From assembly GCA_016710325.1 (NCBI GenBank), contig JADJXK010000002.1, positions 62,001-126,000 of the forward strand: a stretch of DNA of 64,000 nucleotides, read 5' to 3'. The first letter of the stretch is position 1; each line of letters starts with the position of its first letter. Below are positions 32,107 to 40,663 of the stretch, in pieces. Under the pieces are notes generated by a model. The model worked only from the letters and a program-made list of their open reading frames with translations. It was not told the DNA's origin and made no database searches. This DNA is from Candidatus Leptofilum proximum (GTDB lineage Bacteria > Chloroflexota > Anaerolineae > Promineifilales > Promineifilaceae). Both the position numbers and the translations under genes were made by a program.

Positions 32107-32985
32107 ATGGTTCGGCGATTACTCGGTGTGGTGATGTTGTTGATTGGCGTGGGGGGTATCGTGTTAGCCGTTTATGGCGCACGGTTGGGCCACCGCCTGG
32201 TGGACAGCATCGCCGCCAACTTTGATCAAACCCTGGAGCTGACCTCACAGAGCCTGGATACCGTTGCGGAAACCCTGACGCTGGCCAAAACCAGCATTGC
32301 CGATATGAACACCGTGATGGAAACGGCCGAAACCACCGCCGACGACCTGGCCCAAACGGTCACCGACACACGACCGCTGCTGGGGCAGATCTCTACCGTG
32401 GCTTCGGACCAGGTGCCCGACAGCCTGGAAACGATTCAGCAGGCCTTCCCCAGCCTGGAACAGGTAGCCGGGGTGATTGATTCCACCCTGACCACGCTCA
32501 ACAACTTCCGCATCGACGAGCAGATTTTGGGGCTGAACTTGCAGTATGACCTGGGCATCGACTACGACCCGGAAGTGCCTTTTGACCAGTCGGTCCGGGA
32601 GCTGGGCCAGGGCCTGGAGGGGCTGCCGGAAAGCCTGCGTACGCTGGAGATTTACATCAACGTCGCTAACAACAATTTGCAAACGGTCAGCCGCGATATT
32701 CGTATGCTGGCGGATGATTTGAACACGGTGAACGGCCGTATCAACGAGCTGGAGCCTATCCTGGATGAATATACCCGGCTTATCACCACCACCAACGACC
32801 GCACGCGGCAAATGCGGGCCCAAATTAACAGCGAAGTGCAAACCATCAAAAATGGCATCACCCTGGCGATGGTCTGGCTGGCGATTACCCAGGTTGCCCC
32901 GCTGTACCTGGGCTGGGAATTGGTGACCAACCGTCGTGTGGTGGCTGTTGCTGTTCCCGTGGCGGAAACAAATACGGAACCTTAG
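32107..32985 (+). CDS. membrane-anchored coiled-coil protein, paralogue 1
   Basis: A 292-residue protein from the ATG at 32107 (GGAG 7 nt upstream). The N-terminal helix LLGVVMLLIGVGGIVLAVYGA is followed by about 220 residues with heptad character (LELTSQSLDTVAETLTLAKTSI, ADDLNTVNGRINELEPILDEYT). A second hydrophobic segment near the C-terminus (ITLAMVWLAITQVAPLYLGWELV) closes it. The layout of two membrane helices around a long helical region resembles chemoreceptor-like or MCE-associated helical hairpins, but I see no signalling motif. The next gene (33124) is a clear paralogue in the same order, so the pair may make a hetero-oligomer. Function unknown. Confidence 0.7.
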   Translation: MVRRLLGVVMLLIGVGGIVLAVYGARLGHRLVDSIAANFDQTLELTSQSLDTVAETLTLAKTSIADMNTVMETAETTADDLAQTVTDTRPLLGQISTVASDQVPDSLETIQQAFPSLEQVAGVIDSTLTTLNNFRIDEQILGLNLQYDLGIDYDPEVPFDQSVRELGQGLEGLPESLRTLEIYINVANNNLQTVSRDIRMLADDLNTVNGRINELEPILDEYTRLITTTNDRTRQMRAQINSEVQTIKNGITLAMVWLAITQVAPLYLGWELVTNRRVVAVAVPVAETNTEP

Positions 32986-33009
32986 CGTTAATTTTCGGAA
33001 AGGATAAGG

Positions 33010-33077
33010 AGTAGAAAGTAAAAAGTAAAAAGTTAGCAGAAGTGAGTTTGTTGCTCTTATCACTTTTCACTTATCAC
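33010..33077. repeat. snap-back hairpin, family D, between the paralogues
   Basis: AGTAGAAAGTAAAAAGTAAA words pair with TTATCACTTTTCACTTATCA words. It lies between the two coiled-coil paralogues. Confidence 0.75.
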
Positions 33078-33123
33078 CCCGCCTCCTTTTCCGTTCAACC
33101 CCATCATCAGGAGGAATTAGGGA

Positions 33124-34038
33124 ATGTTGCGCAGGATTGCAGGTTTAGTTTTGTTGATTATTGGCCTGCTGGGTGTGGTGCTCAGCATCGGTGGTATCAT
33201 TTACAGTGGACGCGCCGTGGATGCCGTGGTGAAGGTGCTCAACGACACGCTGGGGCTGACCGGACAAAGCCTGGCTACCGTAGAAGACACTTTGGACCTG
33301 GCCCGCAGCACCATTGGCGATGTGAACACCAGCCTGGTGACCGTGGAAGAAACGGCCGATTCCCTGGCCAAAACGCTCGCCGACACCCAGCCGCTGCTGG
33401 AGGAAGTGGCGCAAATTGCGGCTGAAGACGCCCCCAACAGCATCGAGTCGGTGCAGCTGGCCGTGCCCGCCGTGGCCGAAGTGGCTGCCGTCATCGACGA
33501 CACGCTGCTCACCCTGAACGATTTTAAGATTGAGGAAGAGATTTTAGGCTTTGAGCTCAATTACGACCTGGGTGTGAACTATGCCCCCACCGTGCCCTTC
33601 GACGAAACGGTACTGGGACTGAGCACCAGCCTGGATGGCTTCCCGGACCGCCTGCGTGAGCTGGAACCCAGCCTGACGGCGGCTAATGCCAACCTGGGCT
33701 CGGTTTCGGAAAATATTTACGCCGTGTCCGATGATCTGGCGGTGTTAAACGGCCGTGTCGCCGAAGTGGATCCACTGTTGGGGCAGTACATCGGCATTGT
33801 GCAGGACATCAACACCACCATGAGCACCACGCAAAACACGGTGCAGGCCCAGGCGAGCAACGCCAAGCTGGCCTTGCAGCTCGTGTTTGCCTGGCTTGGT
33901 TTCCTGCAATTTTCGCTGCTCTACCTCGGTTGGGACCTCATGACCCGCACCGTGATGGATGAGGAGGCAATCGAAGAAGCGGTAGAAGAGGCGATGGAAG
34001 AAATCGAAGAACGGGAAGCCAAAGAGAACGCGGCCTGA
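33124..34038 (+). CDS. membrane-anchored coiled-coil protein, paralogue 2
   Basis: A 304-residue paralogue of the protein at 32107. The N-terminal helix IAGLVLLIIGLLGVVLSIGGIIY, the coiled region (LGLTGQSLATVEDTLDLARSTI), the shared block LTLNDFKIEEEILGFELNYDLGV and the second helix (LALQLVFAWLGFLQFSLLYLGW) follow the same order. The C-terminus has an added acidic tail rich in Glu/Ala (EEAIEEAVEEAMEEIEE). GGAGG lies 8-9 nt before the ATG. The shared central block (NFRIDEQILGLNLQYDLGIDYDP in paralogue 1) is the best conserved part and may be a folded core. Function unknown; the two genes probably arose by duplication and are separated by a family D hairpin. Confidence 0.7.
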   Translation: MLRRIAGLVLLIIGLLGVVLSIGGIIYSGRAVDAVVKVLNDTLGLTGQSLATVEDTLDLARSTIGDVNTSLVTVEETADSLAKTLADTQPLLEEVAQIAAEDAPNSIESVQLAVPAVAEVAAVIDDTLLTLNDFKIEEEILGFELNYDLGVNYAPTVPFDETVLGLSTSLDGFPDRLRELEPSLTAANANLGSVSENIYAVSDDLAVLNGRVAEVDPLLGQYIGIVQDINTTMSTTQNTVQAQASNAKLALQLVFAWLGFLQFSLLYLGWDLMTRTVMDEEAIEEAVEEAMEEIEEREAKENAA

Positions 34039-34132
34039 CAATGCCATTTGTTCCCACGGGGAAAAGTGAGAAAGTTCTCACTTTTGCCCGTTCTTTATTT
34101 CCCTTTTTGATCTGTCTGAATACTCTCTCTTG

Positions 34133-36751
34133 ATGCAAAAGGTGCAACGTGTTTGCTACGCTGGTCTGCTTTTGGCCCTGGCCTGGCTGGTGGCCTGTGG
34201 TGAAGCACCACCAGAAGCCAGCAGTGTGCCCCAACCAACTGCTGATGAGGCTCTCCAGCCAACCCCCACCCTGGCGTCAGGTTTACCGACGCTGCCGCCC
34301 CCCACGCCGTCCGTAGATGCCACCGCTGGGGAGGATGGTACGGCCGTTCCCCTGCCCACGCTCACCCCGTTACCCACCGTTACCCCGCTGCCCTCGCCCA
34401 CACCCACCCCCGCCCCGGAAATGCGCCTCACCCTGGCGGAAACCCAGCTGCATAACGGCGATTATGCCGCGGCGGTTGATAATCTCACCGCCGCTCGGCA
34501 GCTCCAGAACAGCTACAGCGCTTCCCAGCAGATGCTCATTTTGTACCGGCTGGGCGTGGCTTACCAGGGTGACGGCCGTTTCACCGACGCCATTACCACC
34601 TTCGACGAGCTCCTGGTGCAGTTCCCCGATTCCGCGCCCAACGATGTGCATTTGCGGCTGGGCCAGCTGCACGCCGCCGTGGGCGACGGCGCCTCGGCAA
34701 TTGCCGCCTACCAGTTTTACCTGGGCCAAAACCCGGACATGGCCGCTTACGTCGAGCCCATGCTGGCTGAAATTTACGCCGCCAACGGCGAAATTTCCTC
34801 CGTGGTGGCTGCCTACGAGGCAGCTCTGGAAGCACCGGCGCAGCGGCTGAAGGAGATTGCCAACCGGCAGGCGCTGGCGCAGCTGTACGTAGAAAACGGC
34901 CGTCTCCAGGGAGCCATCACCCAATACGACACCGTGCGCGATATGGCCGTGACCGAATTTACCAAGGGGCAAATGAACTACCTGGCCGGGCTGGCCTTGC
35001 TGGCCGCGGAAGATACCGAGGGGGCGTATGGCCGTTTCCGCATCGGCATCACCCAGTACCCGCGCGCCTACGAAAGTTACCTGGGGCTGGTGCAGCTGGT
35101 GGAGGCCGGTGTGGTGGTGGATGAATACCAGCGCGGCCTGGTCAACTTCTATGCCGAATCGTACCAGCCAGCCGTGGCCGCCTTCCAGCGGGCCATCGCC
35201 CTGAACCCGGATGATGTCCGCGCCGATGCCCATCTCTACACCGCCTGGAGCTACGAGGCGCTGGGCAGCCCCGCCGAAGCGCTGGCGGCCCTGGCTGCCT
35301 ATGCGGCCCTGGACCCGGCTGGCGCGCTGTTTGAAGAAGCCAACTTGCGCGCGCGTCAGGGTGAAACGGCCGCTGCCCGCCAGCTTTTTCAGGATTACCT
35401 GGTGCAGTATCCCGATGGCGCCAATGCCGCCGCAGCCGCCTGGAAAGCGGCTGAGCTGGCCGAGCGGCTGGGGGACGTGGCCACGGCTGTTGATCTTTAC
35501 ACCATCGTTGGCAGCAGCTACCCCAGCTTTGCCGATGCCGCCGAAGGGCTGTTTTTGGCAGGCTGGCTGGCCAACGAGGCGGGGGACGTAGAGACGGCCG
35601 TCACCCGCTGGCACCAGCTTATCCAGGGTTATCCGCAGACGGAGTACGGTGGCGCGGGGTTGGTCTGGCTGCAGCGCACGCTGCCCGATTACGCTCCGGC
35701 TGCGGCCGCCACGCCGGAGCCGTCGCCCACCATCACTGCCACCGAGACGGTGACCGCTACGATTGAGGCGACCGCGGTGCCTGCGACGGCCGTTCCCACC
35801 CTGGACCCCGAAACCGTGGCTGCCGAAGTGGCGCAGCTGCTGCAAAACAACCGGCGGCTCGACTATTACTGGCTGCGCGCCGAGGGATTGGCGGCAGGGC
35901 AGGCGGCGTTTGTGGGGAACGGCCGTTTCCAGCCGCCCACGCCATTTGAACAGGAAGCCCTCCAACAAGACGCCGAAGTATGGCTGCGCGACTGGCTCCA
36001 GCTGGCGGAAGAGACCGGCGTGAGCCAGCTCAGTCCCAGGCTGACGGCCGATTCCCGCCTGATTGTCGGCCAGAAGTTGTGGGATGCCGGGCTGTTTGAG
36101 GCGGCCAGGGCGGAATTTGAAAATCTGCGCGCCTCAGTATCTGAGGATGCCCTGCTTAGCTACCAGCTGGCCCTCTACTTCCGCGACATTGGCCTCTACC
36201 GCTCGTCGATTTTGGCGGCGGTGACTGTGCTCAATCTCTCTGGGCAGACGGTGTTTGAGGCCCCACCCTTCATCGGCCAGATGGCTTACCCGGTTTATTA
36301 CGCTGATCTCGTGCTGCCTCTGGCGGCGCGCTACGGGTATGATCCCCGGCTCCAATTCAGCCTGGTGCGGCAGGAGAGCCTGTTTGAGAGTTTTGCCCGC
36401 TCCGGTGCGGCGGCGCAGGGTCTCAGCCAGGTCATTCCCGATACCGGCGCCTACATTGCCAACCTGCTGCATTGGCCCGATTTTGTCAACGAAGATTTGT
36501 ACAAGCCGTACGTGGGGCTGAACTTTGGCGCGTTTTACCTGAATCAACAGCTGAATACCTTTGATGACCATGCCCATGCCGCCCTGGCCGCCTACAATGG
36601 CGGTCCGGGCAATGCCGCCCGCTGGTACGACCAGGCTGGTGGCGATCTGGATTTATTCGTGGAAACGGTTAACTTCCCCGAAACACGCCTTTACATCAAG
36701 CGTATTTTTGTGGGCTTTGTGATTTACGACTATCTGTATGGGGAAGAGTGA
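34133..36751 (+). CDS. TPR-containing lytic transglycosylase lipoprotein (Slt70-like)
   Basis: An 872-residue lipoprotein (signal ends LAWLVAC). A Thr/Pro linker is followed by about ten TPR-like helical repeats (residues 95-500; YRLGVAYQGDGRFTDAITTFDELL). A second Thr/Ala linker comes near 525-560. A helical U-shaped region like that of Slt70 precedes the C-terminal SLT domain. The catalytic Glu is in FSLVRQESLFESFARSGAAAQGLSQVIP, and the AALAAYNGGPGNAARWYD motif of the family follows. It is predicted to cleave murein glycan strands at the cell surface, using the TPRs to hold partners or the wall. ATG 34133 follows a TTG; no strong ribosome-binding site is seen. Confidence 0.88.
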   Translation: MQKVQRVCYAGLLLALAWLVACGEAPPEASSVPQPTADEALQPTPTLASGLPTLPPPTPSVDATAGEDGTAVPLPTLTPLPTVTPLPSPTPTPAPEMRLTLAETQLHNGDYAAAVDNLTAARQLQNSYSASQQMLILYRLGVAYQGDGRFTDAITTFDELLVQFPDSAPNDVHLRLGQLHAAVGDGASAIAAYQFYLGQNPDMAAYVEPMLAEIYAANGEISSVVAAYEAALEAPAQRLKEIANRQALAQLYVENGRLQGAITQYDTVRDMAVTEFTKGQMNYLAGLALLAAEDTEGAYGRFRIGITQYPRAYESYLGLVQLVEAGVVVDEYQRGLVNFYAESYQPAVAAFQRAIALNPDDVRADAHLYTAWSYEALGSPAEALAALAAYAALDPAGALFEEANLRARQGETAAARQLFQDYLVQYPDGANAAAAAWKAAELAERLGDVATAVDLYTIVGSSYPSFADAAEGLFLAGWLANEAGDVETAVTRWHQLIQGYPQTEYGGAGLVWLQRTLPDYAPAAAATPEPSPTITATETVTATIEATAVPATAVPTLDPETVAAEVAQLLQNNRRLDYYWLRAEGLAAGQAAFVGNGRFQPPTPFEQEALQQDAEVWLRDWLQLAEETGVSQLSPRLTADSRLIVGQKLWDAGLFEAARAEFENLRASVSEDALLSYQLALYFRDIGLYRSSILAAVTVLNLSGQTVFEAPPFIGQMAYPVYYADLVLPLAARYGYDPRLQFSLVRQESLFESFARSGAAAQGLSQVIPDTGAYIANLLHWPDFVNEDLYKPYVGLNFGAFYLNQQLNTFDDHAHAALAAYNGGPGNAARWYDQAGGDLDLFVETVNFPETRLYIKRIFVGFVIYDYLYGEE

Positions 36752-36806
36752 AGCGTGAAAGGAGAAACGTGAGAATTTCTTCACGCTTCACGTTTCACGT
36801 TTCACG
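36747..36806. repeat. snap-back hairpin, family B
   Basis: GTGAAGCGTGAAAGGAGAAA words pair with TTCACGCTTCACGTTTCACG words. It fills the gap between the transglycosylase and the first propeller paralogue. Confidence 0.8.
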
Positions 36807-36829
36807 ATCTTCCTCACCGCTGAAACTCT

Positions 36830-39370
36830 ATGTCCTTTGAATGGCAAACTGAGGAAGATTATAGCTGGGAGGAGGAACCGAAAAAGCCGGTACCGCCCCG
36901 GCGGGAGCGGCGGCGTTGGCCCTGGCTGGTGCTGGCCACGGTGCTGGTGGTAGGCACGGCCGTTTTCCTCCTCTACCGCCAAATCAACCAGCGCGTTGAA
37001 GCCGCCACCGACCACATCGAAGCGGACCTGGTGGCCAGCTATGCCGTTTTGCAGCAGGCGGCGCAAAACAAAGACGAGAACCTGTTCAACAGCCTGCTCT
37101 CTGGGCGCGATCCGGAATGGTCGCTGGCGCAGCAGGAAAACATCGCCAAGGGCACCCTGTTTGATCGCACCGCCTTTGGCCTGGAATGGCAGCCGGTGTT
37201 GGCGGAAACGGCCGTCATCAGCCCCACCTTCTCCGCCGAACTGACCTCGGCCGAACTGGCCACCTTGCAAAATTACAGCCTGAATATCGGCAATGGCCTC
37301 ACCCAAACCGTGCAGCTGCTGCGGGTGGATGTGTACCGCCTGGGCGAAGATCGCTGGCTATATTCACCCCCGGAGCCAGAATTTTGGGGCGTGCGGCGGC
37401 GGTTGGAAGGGCAGCTGATCAGCGTGCGTTACCCGGCCCGCGACGAGCAAATTGTGCATCGGCTGGCGGCCGATTTAGAGGCACGGCTGGTGCAGGTATG
37501 CAGCACGTCCGGTTTTACCTGCCCGGACGGGGCCCAGGTGCGCCTGACGTTTTCCTCGGAGCCGGACAGCCTGACCCACTTTGCTTTTTTGGCGGCGCTC
37601 ACCGGGGAGCAGACCAGCGGCGATTCGGTCTGGCAGGGAGATGAGGCCGTGGTGCTGCCCACGCCGACGCTGGTGGGGCTGCCGCAGGACGAGGCGGGCT
37701 ACCAGGCGCTGCTGCGCGGCTACACGGCGTACCTGCTCACGGTAGCCCTCAACGACCTGATTGGCTGGCAGTGCTGCACCAACGTGCCGTTTTACCGCGC
37801 CGCCATCGAGCGCCAGCTGTACGAGCTGGGTGTGGGCGAGTGGGCTTTGGTGGATACGGCCGTTCCCCTCCCCGATGATATTCATTTGCTGGACGCCGCT
37901 CCCGATTGGAATGCTGCTTTCCCTGAATCGCCTACCGAATTTACCGCCGTGCCCATGCCTTACATTACCGTTGATTTTTTAATCGACGTGTATGACCTAT
38001 CTCCCGGGCAAATTGGGCAATCCCTGGCACGTAGTCGGTCCAGTCAGTTTGGCCAGTGGCTGGCTGAAAATACCGGCGGTGAGGTAGTGAATACAGCGCT
38101 GCTGAACCAGACCTTTCAGCAGTATCTGGCACGACGGTTTGGGCTGGTGCAGCAAATTCCCCAGCCGGGCAGTGACATGATGCTGGTGTGTGAAGACGTG
38201 GGCCGCAAGGCGGGGCTGTACCGCTACAATTTTGCCGAAGCTGCGCCAGCGCCTGCCTTGGTACAGGCGCTAGATAGTGCGGCTACCTTTATGACCGGCC
38301 TGCCCGATGGCTTAGGCGTGGCCCTTGCCATGGAACGGGTGACCGGGTCGCCGGAGACGTTTCTGGTGCGCCAGGGCCAGCGAGTCGATGTCAATTGGGA
38401 CAACGTGGAGAACCTCACGACCACTCCCCCGCTGGCCATTCCCACAACGACGGACCCAAACGGCCGTTACCTGCTCTGGACCGTGGCGCCCGGCTACACC
38501 ACCGGTACCTTTTATGCACTTACCGATTTGGAGACGTGCCAGGCAGGTAGCGATTGTGCGGCGGTGGCCATCGGTGGGTATCCAATCTGGTCGCCGGGCG
38601 GTGAGCATCTCATCACCCTCACCACGACCAACCCATGGTGGCACGAGGGAGTGGCCAATGGTCTGATGCTTCTGCGCGACGCCCCAACGGCCGAGGCCAC
38701 CCATTCGCCCGGTTTTGGGGCGTCGCCTTTTTGGCTGGATGACAACCGATTTGGTTACTTGAGCCAATACCAGAATGGTATTGAACAATTGGATTTAACC
38801 ACCGCCGATTTGGCTCCGCCTTTTGCATTGTTTACCAATCGCTCTTTGATGAGCGACTTTTCTGAGACGGAACAGACGTATTCCCTGACATTTGAAATGG
38901 TCCAGCCGCTTCCCTCAAGACCAAATCTGCTGGCCGTTGTCGCCAATACAACGACAAGTCTGATTGAAAACAGTTCTAAAGGCGACGTGCTTTTGTATGA
39001 TCATTTCGCCGATTCGGTGATGATGCGTGTCCCCCTGGATGCCTGGCACTATTCTGAACTTGAGGGGTATCGATTTTCGCCAGACGGCCGTTACCTGCTC
39101 ATCACTTACACCAGTCCGGCGGAAACGGCCGTCAATCTCTTTCTGCAAGATGCTGGTGGCGCTGAGCTGCGTTTTTTTAACTACACGGTGTTGGGCACCA
39201 CACCTTACCCGCGCCACTTTTACGCCAGCTGGACGCCCGATGGCCAATGGCTGGCCCTGCCCGAACTGGGCACCATCCGCCTGTGGCACAATGGCCGGGA
39301 TGAACAAATTCTCAATTTTGACGGTCTAAACTGTACAAATGCCGCCTGGGTGGATAGGATGGAACCATAG
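36830..39370 (+). CDS. large membrane-anchored propeller protein, tandem paralogue 1
   Basis: An 846-residue protein beginning MSFEWQTEEDYSWEEE, a short acidic cytosolic tail followed by one helix (WPWLVLATVLVVGTAVFLLYRQI, about 29-51). The middle (60-420) has no family I recognise, but holds the shared motif LPTPTLVGLPQDEAGYQALLRGYTAYL and Cys pairs (CSTSGFTC, QCCTNVPF). The C-terminal half has propeller-type blades (PIWSPGGEHLITLTT, RFSPDGRYLLITYTS, WTPDGQWLALPELGTIRLW). It is predicted to stand on the outside of the membrane. Two more copies follow at 40664 and 43226. It is the most divergent of the three, so the duplication that made the other two is younger. An IS separates it from them. 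Confidence 0.7.
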   Translation: MSFEWQTEEDYSWEEEPKKPVPPRRERRRWPWLVLATVLVVGTAVFLLYRQINQRVEAATDHIEADLVASYAVLQQAAQNKDENLFNSLLSGRDPEWSLAQQENIAKGTLFDRTAFGLEWQPVLAETAVISPTFSAELTSAELATLQNYSLNIGNGLTQTVQLLRVDVYRLGEDRWLYSPPEPEFWGVRRRLEGQLISVRYPARDEQIVHRLAADLEARLVQVCSTSGFTCPDGAQVRLTFSSEPDSLTHFAFLAALTGEQTSGDSVWQGDEAVVLPTPTLVGLPQDEAGYQALLRGYTAYLLTVALNDLIGWQCCTNVPFYRAAIERQLYELGVGEWALVDTAVPLPDDIHLLDAAPDWNAAFPESPTEFTAVPMPYITVDFLIDVYDLSPGQIGQSLARSRSSQFGQWLAENTGGEVVNTALLNQTFQQYLARRFGLVQQIPQPGSDMMLVCEDVGRKAGLYRYNFAEAAPAPALVQALDSAATFMTGLPDGLGVALAMERVTGSPETFLVRQGQRVDVNWDNVENLTTTPPLAIPTTTDPNGRYLLWTVAPGYTTGTFYALTDLETCQAGSDCAAVAIGGYPIWSPGGEHLITLTTTNPWWHEGVANGLMLLRDAPTAEATHSPGFGASPFWLDDNRFGYLSQYQNGIEQLDLTTADLAPPFALFTNRSLMSDFSETEQTYSLTFEMVQPLPSRPNLLAVVANTTTSLIENSSKGDVLLYDHFADSVMMRVPLDAWHYSELEGYRFSPDGRYLLITYTSPAETAVNLFLQDAGGAELRFFNYTVLGTTPYPRHFYASWTPDGQWLALPELGTIRLWHNGRDEQILNFDGLNCTNAAWVDRMEP

Positions 39371-39405
39371 AATGGTGAATGGTGAATAGTTAATGGTTAA
39401 TTGTT

Positions 39406-39415
39406 AACGGGCATT
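39406..39415. repeat. 10-bp target-site duplication, left copy
   Basis: AACGGGCATT occurs here and again at 40620-40629, flanking the IS. Ten bases fits the IS4 family. Confidence 0.7.
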
Positions 39416-40619
39416 TCACTACCGGACAGTTTTAACATGGGCTCACCTCAAGATGAAAGGCAACCTTAAAAGACCTGCCCCGCCTCAAGGCATATTTGAG
39501 CCAATCATAGCCCAAGCGGAACAAACTTTTGTCCGTTCGGTCTGTCCGGTCAATTAAACAACGGAACTCTTCATGGTCGGTCACCACGAGGCCCAGGTAA
39601 ATGAGCCAGAGGTAGGCCAGCGAAGAAGCCAGCAACAAGCGGGCAACGCGTTCTGGCTCAGCTAAATGACTCTTATGGATATGGAACCCGCGACTTTTCT
39701 GGTCAGAGAACAGCGTTTCAATCAGAGTACGACGCTGATAATGAGCACAAGCTTGTTGAGGTTGCGCCAGATTGGTGATGAGATAGATTGGTTTTTCATA
39801 GGGCTCATCCCACCAGGCAATCGCGTGAAGAGGACCATATTCTTGGGCAGTGAAGAGGACAGGAGAGGCAATCGTTTGGGCATTGAGCACCGCCAGGTCA
39901 GCCAAAGGATACTGCAAATCGCCATGAGTAATGAGAACATTGGCAGCCGAACGGACAACGAAGGACCAATCCGTTTGCCTTTCTATCCAAGCCAGCAACG
40001 CTGGGCTGTCATACTCACCATCACCCAGCAGAATGACCTCGGCTTCCGGCGGCAACAGAGGCAGTATCTGCTTCAAGACCGCAATATGGCGTTCGGCCGT
40101 GGTATGGCCTTTCTTCCCTTTGTAAACCAACCAGGCCAAAGGCAAGGCGCGTTGGCGATAGACGACACAGACCATGATAGTCACGCAGCCCCGGCCCACC
40201 GTGCTGCCGTCCAAGACCAGTGTCAAGGGATGGTTGGACAAGTGCTGCAAGAGTGTACGGGCATAGGGCAGATAGTAGAAGTTCTTATCCACATTTTCAT
40301 TCTTCACCCAGCGTCGCATTCGTTTTTCCAGGCTTTTCGGCTTGGCTGGGTGGGGGATTTCCAGGCTCATGGCGCTCAAGTGCGCTTTGCCACTCAGGAC
40401 AATGCCGCTGATCATCATCGCCAGAGTGACCACATGGCCTTGTTTGTGCGTAGGCATAAGCTTTTTGAGGGTTTTCAACACTTTGGTGTACACTCGTTGA
40501 CTGTCGGTCATGGGGTTGCTTCTCCTTGCTAGATTAGGCTCTAAAAAGATGAAGCTTACCTCATGACCGTCTTTTTTTCAGGTTGTTTCGGACTCCTTCT
40601 CAAAAGTGTCCGGTAGAGA
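39416..40619. mobile_element. IS4-family insertion sequence, about 1.2 kb, complete
   Basis: The element has 18-bp imperfect terminal inverted repeats: left TCACTACCGGACAGTTTT, right (inverted) TCTCTACCGGACACTTTT, with 16 matches. It is flanked by the 10-bp direct repeat AACGGGCATT. It carries one intact transposase gene on the minus strand. It interrupts a family E spacer hairpin between two paralogous genes, so the insertion broke no gene. There is no ACGGCCGT octamer in it, unlike the surrounding DNA, which fits a recent arrival. Confidence 0.9.
39432..40511 (-). CDS. IS4-family DDE transposase
   Basis: A 359-residue transposase. The catalytic triad is Asp101 (LTLVLDGSTVG), Asp164 (LLGDGEYDS) and Glu265 (TLIETLFSDQK). 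The IS4 signature Y-x2-R-x3-E-x6-K is exact at Tyr258, Arg261, Glu265 and Lys272. The ATG at 40511 has GGAG 9-10 nt upstream on the minus strand. The frame is intact, so the element may still be mobile. The stop lies 16 nt inside the left end of the element, as is usual for compact IS. Confidence 0.93.
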   Translation of the reverse strand: MTDSQRVYTKVLKTLKKLMPTHKQGHVVTLAMMISGIVLSGKAHLSAMSLEIPHPAKPKSLEKRMRRWVKNENVDKNFYYLPYARTLLQHLSNHPLTLVLDGSTVGRGCVTIMVCVVYRQRALPLAWLVYKGKKGHTTAERHIAVLKQILPLLPPEAEVILLGDGEYDSPALLAWIERQTDWSFVVRSAANVLITHGDLQYPLADLAVLNAQTIASPVLFTAQEYGPLHAIAWWDEPYEKPIYLITNLAQPQQACAHYQRRTLIETLFSDQKSRGFHIHKSHLAEPERVARLLLASSLAYLWLIYLGLVVTDHEEFRCLIDRTDRTDKSLFRLGYDWLKYALRRGRSFKVAFHLEVSPC

Positions 40620-40629
40620 AACGGGCATT
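40620..40629. repeat. 10-bp target-site duplication, right copy
   Basis: AACGGGCATT, the second copy of the target duplication. Words of the right arm of the split family E hairpin (TTCACGATTCACAATTCACA) follow at once. Confidence 0.7.
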
Positions 40630-40663
40630 CACGATTCACAATTCACAATTACCGAGGTTAAAC

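Noticed and set aside
34370..35968. 532-codon open frame on the minus strand opposite the TPR-Slt gene
   Set aside because: Its residues follow from the codon bias of the real gene; no family motif, no ribosome-binding site.
40583..40663. Upstream extension of the second propeller paralogue
   Set aside because: These codons lie in the IS end and target duplication; the MSFEW start with its own ribosome-binding site is at 40664.
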